From contig JAPFBE010000013.1 in the NCBI GenBank assembly GCA_034336665.1, positions 16,719,056 through 16,783,055 of the forward strand: DNA of 64,000 nt, read 5' to 3'. The position numbers and the translations under genes were made by a program. The DNA comes from Luscinia megarhynchos (taxonomy: Eukaryota; Chordata; Aves; Passeriformes; Turdidae). Under the pieces are notes generated by a model. That model had not been told where the DNA came from and ran no database searches. It saw only the letters and a program-made list of their open reading frames with translations. This document shows positions 54,701 through 64,000 of this stretch, piece after piece; position 1 is the first letter of the stretch, and every line of letters starts with the position of its first letter.

Positions 54701-54808
54701 ACTCACCTCGGCGGGGTGCGCACCGCGCCGCTGGGCCGGACGCGGCTCGCAGCGCAGCCCCTCCGCCTCGGCGCCCGCGGAACGCGGCTCCACACAGAGC
54801 CATGCAAC
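54701..54808 (-). other. Candidate first exon ending at donor C (minus strand)
   Basis: The minus strand reads CGCCGAG|GTGAGTGCC, so an exon would end at 54707. Upstream, at 54803-54801, is an ATG in a mediocre context (T at -3, G at +4). It opens a frame, MALCGAAFRGRRGGGAALR and onward, that stays open to the donor, where the exon would end after the first base of a codon. A TATA-like and a CCAAT element lie about 30-50 bp further upstream. The short spacing from TATA to ATG means the ATG may fall near the cap site. No known protein N-terminus is recognised, so coding status is open. Confidence 0.4.
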
Positions 54809-54834
54809 CCGGGCAGCGCCACAACACTCCCCGC

Positions 54835-54858
54835 GATATAAGGCGCCCCGCCATTGGC
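54835..54858 (-). promoter_or_regulatory. TATA-like and CCAAT core promoter elements
   Basis: On the minus strand GGCCAATGG (about 54858-54850) is followed by a GC box-like GGGGCGCC and then CTTATATCG (54842-54834). This order, CCAAT then TATA, points leftward towards donor C. The two elements are closer together than is usual. The same bases read TATAAGG on the plus strand (54837-54843), so a rightward promoter cannot be excluded. Confidence 0.4.
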
Positions 54859-55190
54859 CGGCGCGCTGAGCGACGGGCCCGCCGGCCACTCAGCGCTGCC
54901 GTTACACCCGCGGCCCGCGAGGGAGCCGCCGGCTCACACTCCCCGCACACACTCACACAAAGATCGCCGCGCTGCCCCTCGCAGGCTGCGCGGAGCCCCC
55001 GGCGGCGGTGCCCGAGCGGGGCAGGGAGCGGGGGCCGCCCGGGACAGCGCGGAGCCGTGCCGGCCACAGCACCGGCAGCCACTGTCCATGGGCGAGAGTA
55101 AACTACGCCTGCCCTGGGCAGCGCCGCGGGGTAGCGGGGTGCGGGCTCGGCTCGGCCCGGCCCCGCGCACCCCGAGCAGCCCCCCCGGTA

Positions 55191-55201
55191 ACTTACTCGG
55201 C
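55191..55201 (-). other. Candidate 5' splice site (minus strand), donor D
   Basis: The minus strand reads GGCCGA|GTAAGTTAC. The exon would end at 55197 and the intron begin at 55196. An ATG at 55220-55218 opens MKLAQLGR, exactly eight codons up to the donor (phase 0). The start context is weak (C at -3) and the peptide is not recognised. It is the most upstream donor of the minus-strand set. Confidence 0.45.
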
Positions 55202-55610
55202 CGAGTTGGGCGAGTTTCATTCGAGAGGCCACGGCACGGCGAGGCAGGAGTTGCGGGAGGCAGCGCGCATCGCGCAGCGCCGCCGGGGCAGTAAACACGG
55301 GGAGCCAGCCCCGCGGCCCGCGGGCGGACGGGCCGGGCCGGCGCTGCCCCTGACCCGGCCGGGGCGCCGCGGGCGGCGGCAGCGCGCGGGATGCGCCGGG
55401 GCTCCGGGCGGTGCCCCCTGCCGCAGGAATCCTCGCCCAGGCGTGGCGGAGAGGCCCTCACCGGGCCGGCATCGACAGCACGGCCGGCTTCACAGCGGAT
55501 TCCCATAGAGACCGCTGCTGGCAGAACCGGCCGAGTGTAGCGCCGGGGTCCGCGCCACGCTCCGTGCCCTGCCCGGCCCTCTGCCCTGCACCTCGTACAT
55601 GCATCGTACC

Positions 55611-58600
55611 GAACGCATGGATGTGAAATTGATTTGGGAATTTCTGTGGCTGATGCGCACAAAGCGACAGTGTGAGGCCAGCGGCTTTTGCGTGGCTGCC
55701 TGGCGATTGTGCTGACGGGTGTTGGAAATGTAGTCTAACTTTTTGGGAGAAGCTTCCCTCCCTCCAAACACAGTGTGGAAGCACACTGACCCCGTGTATT
55801 AATGTTCACGAGGGCTTGAATATATGCAACATGAGACACTCATGGTTTTTAAGCAGAAGACACGTCACATTTATTCTTAGTTAGGAAGAACTGATTTTTT
55901 GTGTCTCTAGGTGGGATGCTGACTTCCAGTCAGCAATTGTCATATTAAAAAAAAATCTTAAATAATAGTTATAATAGCAATGGGAATGTACTCATTTTTC
56001 TTTTCCAATAAGAGAGCAATGTTTGTGTTTCATGATGGCTTTACACATCCAAGGATGTTGCAGTTTATTCCATATGTTCTCAGTCCTGAGCTTTTTTGTG
56101 ACGTAATATGGTTAATTTCAGCATCTTCCCATGGCTTGTCTACTCTTCTTTTACTCCCCAACCCCTTTTCTCAGTATGGCAGAATTGTGTTGAATAACCG
56201 CGAAATAATATTTCTTATATCTGAATAATACAGTGCAGTAAACTACAAGCTCATATTAGAAAACTAAATTATATCCATGTTTCTGAGAAAGCATTTAAAA
56301 TGAGCCTGCACATTTTTTCTTAAGATGTGACAAAAGTGTTGTAAATGCCCCACCCTCTTGTTTGTTGTAAGCAGGGGTGGGTTTTTCAGTGCCTGAATAA
56401 TATAAAAGTAACAGCATAAATGTTTTCTTGTAATTAACACATTCTACTTCAGTATTTAATTTTCATTGCTAAGAAGGCAGAGCTGACCATCTCTCCACTG
56501 GAAGTCAGGTGCACGTCAGGTGTCAGAGGCTGGGACACTGGCAAGCGAAGGCACACACATTTCATTAGTCACATATGAAAAGGTTGGCCTAATTTTTTGG
56601 CATAGCTTCCTCCTATCGTTTCCAGATTGTGAAATGCTTTGCAGTAGTGGGTAAGCAGCATCTTTTCAGTATGCATAGACAGTTGCTGGTAAGTGTAAGA
56701 GGCCTAATCCAGACAGTTAAAACTTACATGGTATAGTTTCTTACATGTCAGTATTAGTGCTATTAGTGCCTTGTTTCCTGGATTCTTTCACCTGTATTAC
56801 TAACACCACACCATGGATCCTCTCATACTTCTTCATTGCTAAAATCCTGTCAAAGCAGGTAATTACTGAGCAATATAAGTGATGTAAGCACTTGATAGTA
56901 TACAGGAACTTCATTTTAAAGGTTGTTTCATTTTGTTGTTAACAGATCTCTCTATTACACTTGATACTTTTGCTGTCCATTTCAGAAAAAGAGGCCAAGA
57001 TAAGGACACCTTGCATGTAATGCAGTTTTTTACAGCTGTACAAAATGGATATACAGTGCTCCTAAGTAGAACAATTGTGTTTTGTGTCTGCTTCGTACAG
57101 TTACAAGTGGCTTGTGAGTTAGTAGCAAGGCAGGCCACCTATTAGGTCTGTGGAAGCACAAGGATTTTTTCACCCTTTAAGAGAGATGAGTAAACTGAGG
57201 TATGCTGATGTGTTCAGAAAATAGAATGCTTGCATTCCCACTGCCTTTGATTTATTCTGTCGTAGTGAAAGAGAGAACTGTATTTTCTTGGGTTGTCAAT
57301 TCAGGACCTTTTGCAAACACTGAGGTCATGAAGAGGAGAGAGAGAGAGGATAGTATATTTCTGGTTTCTGTTTTTCTGTATATGATTTCAAGCAAGTAAT
57401 CTCTTTTTATGCCCACTTGGAGATATTTCTGGCTTTCATCAGCCACTGTTATCAAGAGTTTTAAGATATTAGCAAGTGCCTGTGAGGAATTTTTCAAGGG
57501 ACAGCAAGACAGCAAATGCTGAAATTCTTTTACTTTGCTTGCTCATTAGTATTTTAGAACTCCACACAAGTTCCATTCTGGATTTTTCTGCAAAAACTTG
57601 TATCATCAGATGGGACCTTTCTGTTACTTGTGTGTAACTTATGTTAGTTTTTGAGAGTGATGCCCTGACCCTACCTTGTGGCAGGCTCACGTGGGGCTGC
57701 TGTGCACAGCCAGCCTGGCTGAAGTCAGTGCAGTTCAGCTCAGATAAAGCCGAGCTCAGTTGTGTGTGCAGCAGGATTTGGGGCTTCCAAGTTGCATGTC
57801 TGTGGCATTTGTGTGAGTTCATCTGGGTTTGCCTGCTTTGTGCTCAACTGGCAGCAGAGTATCTCCCTCCCAACTGCATATACCCTCCTAATTAATCCAT
57901 GGCACAACATAAAAGACATAAGCAGCCATGTGTCTGTGCTCTGTCAAGAGAGAAAAAATATTTCCATTCACTTTGTTCTTATTTAATAATAACAGGAAAA
58001 TAGTAGCATTGATATAAATAATAGTAATGGGAGATATTTTTTTTTGAAAACTCCCTTCCTTTGGGGCCTGCCATGGAGCTCAGTAGTGTTGGGGAGGGGA
58101 CTAAGTTGGATCCTTAATAACCATCTTCTCTTCTCCTCCTGCCCAGGGCAGAAGCTACCTGCTGCCTGTGGAACTGACCTGTCCCCTGGTAACTCTCCTG
58201 GGCTGAGGTAGAGGCGTGTTCCATGGCCACTGTAAATGTATTCAGATAACAAAAAAGAAGCTTGGAGTAGCCAGCTGCAGCCTGAGCCTGCAGGCCCTGG
58301 ATCCCTTTGAGCTGCTACCATGGCTGACTCCAAGTGACGGTTGTCATGTGAGCAGGGAAGGAAGGCCATAAGGCAACTCTGGAGCATATGCTTTATCTGC
58401 ATTAAGCTTTGCACACAGCCTGGGGAGAAGCATGGGGGAGAAAGGGTGAGGCAGATGCAGCCTTATGAAGCATGTCCCACCTCTGCTGCTTTTTTCCTGT
58501 GGCCTGTGCCCACCCACAGTCCATGGAATAGTGTGGCATCCTCCAGGTTAAAAAACACTGGAGAAGGACAATGCATTAGTGGGCCTATTTTCCTCCCCAA

Positions 58601-61600
58601 TGCACTTGTATAACATGGTAACATTAATAGCAATTTATGTGCAAGCAGTGAAGGGAGGAGGCATTTTAGCTGAACTAAAGCTGCAGAATATTCACTGCAG
58701 AGTAGGAACAGAGCCACAGGATCAGTGCAGGACAGCCATTCTTCAAGAAGCACACTTCTAGGAAGTTATTGTTCCCACCTCAGCTCCACTTTCAGTTTCT
58801 TGAAAACTCAACAGAAGTTTGTAAAAGTCTAAGAAAGGGCCAACTTGTTCTGTTTGTTTCTCTGCAGGAGGGCACAGTTATACTCTGACTGTATTTCTTT
58901 GTTCATATTCCTTACTCCTGTTCTTTCACAACATTAAAATAATCAGGGTATAATGTTGAGATTCTGCTTCTGATTGTTCTTTTTCTATACTAGTGCATCT
59001 AATAATCTAATTCCTGCTGTCTCCTATCAACTGTTTGTTCTTTTGTTCAACACTTCTTTTTACTAGAGGATCATTAGTAACTGCAACCCTCTAACAGAAC
59101 CAGACATTAAGAGCATTAGATCCTACAAGCAACCTGTGGCCTAAGCTGCTACCACTTTTCATTTGACAAGTTAGACACGAGAGTAGGAAGGGGAACAGAC
59201 AGGTGAAATGACCTGCCAGGAGTCTCACAGTATGGAGGCAGCAAAGTCAAAAATCAAATCTGAGCTTCTAACTTCCTGTGCATTGCTCCATCCATTTCTT
59301 TCTCTGCTGCTCTGAGATTTCTCCTTCATAGTGCCTCCCTTTTTCAGAAAAATATAACTACACCTTGAGGAACTATTTGCCATTTTTTCCTGTTTCAGAA
59401 GGAATGAGTAATAGGTTAGCCAGAACATCCACATCCATTTGAGTCTATCATCTCTGTAAAAAACCATCTGACCCTGCAAGGCATTTAGGTATATTTTAAA
59501 CTAATATATATTAAGTAACCATACTGTTGTACATGAAATATGCAGCATCAAGAATAGTGAAGCAAATTGTCTGCTAATCTCTAAACTCTGTGGATTTTCC
59601 TTGTCTTTATACAAGTATACTGCAGTACACAAAGTATGTAAATCAGGTCAGACTTGCTTGCCTGATGTTGTGTAGCCCTTTGAGCTAGTCTAGTGCAAGC
59701 AAGTCAGTTTCCACAGTCAATGACACACAAAAGCAGTGTCATTCACATCCAGTAACTTGGGATTGCTTCACTTACTGACACAGTCCCTGTTAAAAGCTGG
59801 GCCAAAGCATAGCAACTTTCCCTCAATGCCACACTTGCAATTTTTACAATTCTGCTTTAATTCTCAAGTAAACTGCAATAATATTTAACTGCTTTGAGCA
59901 TAAAATGTAATTGGAACTCATATTTCAATTTTAGATTCTTTGCTCCTTATTACATTTTAGTACTATCAAGTAGGTTTCTTCCTCTTCCACCCAAGGGTCT
60001 CTTTTTCCTATCTCTGTTTTTGGTATTATTCAAGCATTTATTTTTTTTTCTTGCTATTCCTTTTCTATAAATGTTCCTGGTGCTTTAAAGAAGCTCCAGC
60101 TCTGTTCTAGTGTCGTTCTTCAACCTCCAGAGTACCACCAGAGACTACAAAGCTACCTCACAAATATGTATTTACTTCTGTCTAGAGCAAAAAGTCCTCA
60201 GCCTGGTAGGGCCACTGCTTAGCTGATGTTGGGTCTGTGCTTGAAAAGTGGCAAGTTCCTGCAGTGACTCAAGTGAAAGATCAGCACCCATTAGGTCTGA
60301 GCATGAATGCTTGCAGCTTGGTAAGCTTTCAGCTGGTCTCACTGCCCCACTGCCAAGCCTGGAGTTATGTTCATCCTGAGAACCACAGCACACTTTTTTG
60401 GCCACACAGTGTTGCTCCCATTTGTAAAGTAAACAAAGCAAGTGGCCATTTGACCCTGAATAACAGGAGCATGCAGTAGTTATTGTACTACTCAAAAGAC
60501 AAGGTATTTGACTCTTGTTTTATCTAGGAAAATACAGAGCACTGCAGATGTAGCATTGGAGATCTTGTTCATCTCTACAAGGGAGAGGCTTCAAAGGAGC
60601 AGAGATTAGAATTTTATTATTTCAGGTGGTGACTATGTGACACAGTGAAGATGGTGGACACCATGAAGAAGTCCTGGCTCAGCACCTGTCAAAGAGAAAA
60701 AAGCACCCAATCCATTGGAATACAAAAACAGGGAACCTCATCTAGCATTTCCTTTTAGAAGCATTGATTTTGGAATTAAAATTTTCAGCTTTAAAGAAAA
60801 ATGTGGGGAGCAAAACTGGATGGATCTTGAGGCCTTCTAGGAGAAAAAAAAAAAAAGAAGGAATAAAAATTCATGTCTTGGACTAGTGACACCTACTGTA
60901 AATATTCTTGCAGGAGCAAGGCTGTGCACTGCTTCAGTGCATCCAGGTGAGAGGCCTCGTGAGAGGAAATTAAATCACAACATTGCATTGTTTCTGTCCC
61001 ACTAGGTTCAAATGGAGAAGAAGGTGAAACTTAAGAAGGGCACTTTCTCCTGCTCCTCCCTGTTCCAACATGAGAATGGTTGGCAGGGCAGCCTGTAAGA
61101 ACTAGCTCTGTTGGAAATACATGGTGTGCCTTCTTAATGGGGCTTTTCCCTGAAGTCAGCAGGTTCTCGTGGCTTTCCCCAGTACCAAGTGCTGCAGCAA
61201 GAAGGGTACTTTACTCTAGAAAGCAGGGAAATTCCATACTCTCTGTCTGCCAGCCCTACTTGGTTTAGCCCTCAAACACCCGTGGTGGGTGTGCATTGCC
61301 CTTGTTCTGATTGTCTACAGTTCCAGCTTAAGCCTTTGTTTGTGTTGAAATTTCTGTATCACTGGAAGTTACGTCCTTCACTGGTTGTATTGCTGTCTCC
61401 TTATAATTTTGTAAAAGGTAAGTGGTGGAACTCCTCCATATTTTAAGTTTTAACTACATCAGCAAAAAATCAGTTTGATAATACTAGGCCATTTCTTTTC
61501 AAATTATGAATTTTGTCAATTGCTAGTTTGGGGGTTTATCTTTATGTCCGTGAAGGGAAGGGGAGGTACGAGTACCTATTATTTCCATGCAAAAGTTTAA

Positions 61601-64000
61601 ATTTTCAAATGCTTTTGAAATTAGTCATTTTCATGTTTCAAATGGAAAAAAACCCAAATCCTTAAAAATGCTCCAGCCTGAAACAAAACATTTTTAGTGC
61701 ACTTTCCTGGCCTTCAAGGTCAATTTTCTTCAACAAAAATTTTTGACAAATAATGAGTCCAGGTTAATGCAAGTGGTCTGTTGTCCTTTTTTTAAATTTA
61801 TTTTTTATTTTTAAACTTTCAGCAATTTGAAAAATCAGTAGTTTACATAGCCATGTTTGCATTTTTTTCAAATTGAAAATTTGCCTTGTGGAAGGCATGC
61901 AGAGATCTATGGTGAGATTTATGGTCTGTGATGAGCGGGTGTTCATAAAGAAACCTTAAATCTGTGACTCTGTTGAAGTCCTACTGAGAATAACTCAAGT
62001 CATGCATGCTCAGCAGTGCTCAGATTAATAACTTTTTCCCCTTCATTCTTAAATTTTCAAACTACTGTGGCTTCCACTCCACTTTTTCTGCACATATTAA
62101 AGCTTTGTTTTGAAAAATGCTTGAGCTCCTTACATCCAAATCTATGTTCTGAGTAAAGGGAGGTTTATATTTATTCTGTTGACTTTGAGGAAACTGTTCA
62201 TGCATAGGAGCTTAAGCCTGTTCATGATCTTGGTTCTTCCCAAAAGACCTGCCCAGAAACAAGTGACTTTGGCTTCAAAGGTCTGTCACTTCTTCATCTT
62301 TCTTGTGAATCTGGAGCTTTGTGTTGCGACACACTTCTTGCTTCAAAACTTTACAGTTGGTGAGCAAAATCCTGACAGCAGGGAAAAGCAGTGATAGAAC
62401 TCATTCACTACCACAGAATCTTCTCCTGTTATCATGAGTTTATAAATACTTGCCAGAATCTCTTGTTTTGCAATACAGCTAGACAGAAGACCTGGTCTGA
62501 GATTTCTCATTCAGTCAATGCAGTGCTACATACCAAATTTTTGTTAATGGAAAGAATTGAGGGATTTAGTTTGTGTAACATTTGATTATATAGCTTTAAG
62601 TTTATGATAATTTTATCTATATTTTTCTCATTGTGCTTCTGAGTGTGTGTATGTAATGCTCTCTTTGCTTTCATTGCTTCACAAATAAGCCTGAACCAAG
62701 ATGCTGAATTGTCCAAGAAGGCGAAGCCTCTCTCTGGCTGCCCCCACAAACTCAAACACAAAGCAGCAATGCTGTGTGAACCCATTGTAAGAAGGGTGCT
62801 CTGCTAAACCCTGACAAAGTTATTGGAAAGGATCACATTCATGTCAATCAATGCAGGGTCCTCGAGCTCTGCCCTTCTGCTGGCATTGGTGTAATTTACA
62901 TCTCAGCATCTTTGTATCCACACATGCAGGTGTAACAGGCGAGTGTGGATGAGTGGAGCAGAAGCTGTGACCATGCACCCTCTTCTGTTTCCTTTCCTTA
63001 CCACACAGAGTGTTAACTGCAGTGGGAAGTGTTATTTCCTTAAGGAAAAATCCTCCTAGTATTTTACATCAGACTTGACAGGAACCCCTTCACCTTACAA
63101 TTTCAAATGAATACATTTCATTAGAAATTTTTCCTATTTGTTATGCAACATGTACCAAGCAGAACATTTATCTTCATTGAATTGTTTGAATTTACTATCA
63201 AAACAAGTAAATAAAAACATTAAGTGTAAATGACATTTCCCTATGGACAGTCTCATAAAAACAAACAAACAAACAAACAAACATGCTAACAAACCAAAAG
63301 CAAATAAAACCCAAGCAGCTGTCTGGCAAGAGGAAAATTGTATGGGTAAAAATATCTGCTTGCTTGATTCCACATGCAGCTGGTTTTTCAGGGAATGGAA
63401 ATGCTTCATCGTGGAGGCCTCTAACCTCATACAGGCAGAACCTGATGACCTGAGGCTGGATTGTGGAGCTGTAAGATATGTTGGGAAGCACTTTCTCAGC
63501 AGGTACATTGGCCTAAGTAAATGCCCACCAACACAAAAAGGGTCCTCACGGTTCCACCTGCTTGTTGATATACTTACAGAGTGAATACTGGACTGAACTC
63601 CATTGTACACACAAGTTAACAAGCAGAAAGAGCTAAATACATGGAAATGGGCTAAGCATGCAGGCCTGAATACAGATTATTGCCAGGGGTAAATTCAATT
63701 ACACAAGACATACATTCCTCCAGCGTGTTTATGGGGTTCATCCCATGCACACAGGGCTGAACATGACCAAAATACAACAGTTTTGCCTTATTTTGTGCCT
63801 TTCAACATAGGAAAGTGCATGATTAAAACCAAATATATCCCTAAGGATTCAAACATTTAATTGGCAAGCCCATTTCCAGAATGTTTTATCATGTTTCTGA
63901 AATGGGGCAGGGAAAACAAAGACACCATTAAGATATGGTGTACACAAACAGAAATGTGGACTGCAACTATTGGACGTCAGTTATGATTGCAAAAAACTTG
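55611..64000. other. Non-coding stretch right of CpG island 2
   Basis: AT-leaning, CpG-poor DNA without a recognisable coding exon. It would be upstream flank of a leftward gene, or first intron of a divergent rightward transcript. A plus-strand segment at 61321-61417 (97 bp) is flanked by TCTACAG and AAAAG|GTAAGTGG, which fits a small exon, but its peptide is unknown and chance is a fair explanation. There is an A-run at about 60843-60856 and an (AAAC)n repeat near 63257. Confidence 0.5.
63257..63283. repeat. (AAAC)6 microsatellite
   Basis: About six AAAC units run without interruption and are followed by more AAAC-like sequence. It is a simple repeat in non-coding DNA. Confidence 0.85.

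Larger units (their letters stand above)
51960..55610 (-). promoter_or_regulatory. CpG island 2, about 3.6 kb (multi-promoter region)
   Basis: Extremely GC- and CpG-rich DNA runs from about 51980 to 55610 and drops sharply to AT-leaning sequence at both ends. This length is well above a typical single-promoter island. Islands of this size are often found at developmental regulator genes (general knowledge). At least four strong minus-strand donors lie inside, supporting a leftward gene with alternative first exons. Weak plus-strand donor matches (52116/52117 CAG|GTAATG; 52052/52053 CAG|GTACGA) leave room for divergent transcription. Long frames of up to 348 codons overlap in several frames on both strands and are not accepted as proteins. 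The gene is not identified. Confidence 0.8.

Noticed and set aside
52377..55298. Very long open frames (up to 348 codons) in CpG island 2
   Set aside because: They overlap each other in several frames on both strands and consist mostly of Pro, Ala, Arg and Gly. This is expected from the scarcity of stop codons in GC-rich DNA, and no domain is recognisable.
1..64000. tRNA, rRNA, common snRNA or well-known microRNA genes
   Set aside because: Scanning by eye for familiar cores (U6, Y RNA, 5S, let-7, miR-17/92, miR-124, miR-9 and others) found none. A covariance-model search would be needed to exclude them.

Overview
This window looks like nuclear DNA from a bird, or less likely another sauropsid. 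The main evidence is three fragments of CR1 LINE retrotransposons. Two of them keep readable pieces of the CR1 ORF2 reading frame, and the sequence around their 3' ends is typical of avian CR1. The rest is AT-leaning, CpG-poor single-copy DNA with short microsatellites, broken by two sharply bounded CpG islands. There are no operons, ribosome binding sites, CRISPR arrays, rRNAs or tRNAs that I can see, and nothing prokaryotic.

Layout: positions 1-21430 are non-coding DNA with a small plus-strand CR1 tail near 2.5 kb, a candidate GATA-palindrome regulatory spot near 10.5 kb and a minus-strand CR1 near 20 kb. Positions 21431-22540 hold a compact CpG island with a clean minus-strand splice donor at 21546/21547 and a nearly perfect 54-bp tandem repeat. 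Positions 22541-51960 are non-coding, with a minus-strand CR1 at 40.2-40.7 kb. Positions 51960-55610 are a very large CpG island of about 3.6 kb with at least four strong minus-strand donors, a TATA-like/CCAAT pair, G-quadruplex motifs and a polypurine tract. From 55611 to the end the DNA is again AT-leaning, with no supported gene.

Interpretation (inference): the large island most likely holds several alternative first exons of a gene, or genes, transcribed leftwards (minus strand). Most of 1-52 kb would then be long 5' introns. The island at 21.5-22.5 kb is either an internal alternative promoter of the same gene, about 32 kb downstream, or the promoter of a second minus-strand gene. Long stop-free frames in the islands are numerous and overlap on both strands, as expected of GC-rich DNA. 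I do not accept any of them as a protein. I could not recognise any coding exon, so I do not name the gene. I found no convincing undescribed system. The most notable items are the clustered donors, the in-phase 54-bp repeat and the GATA palindrome.
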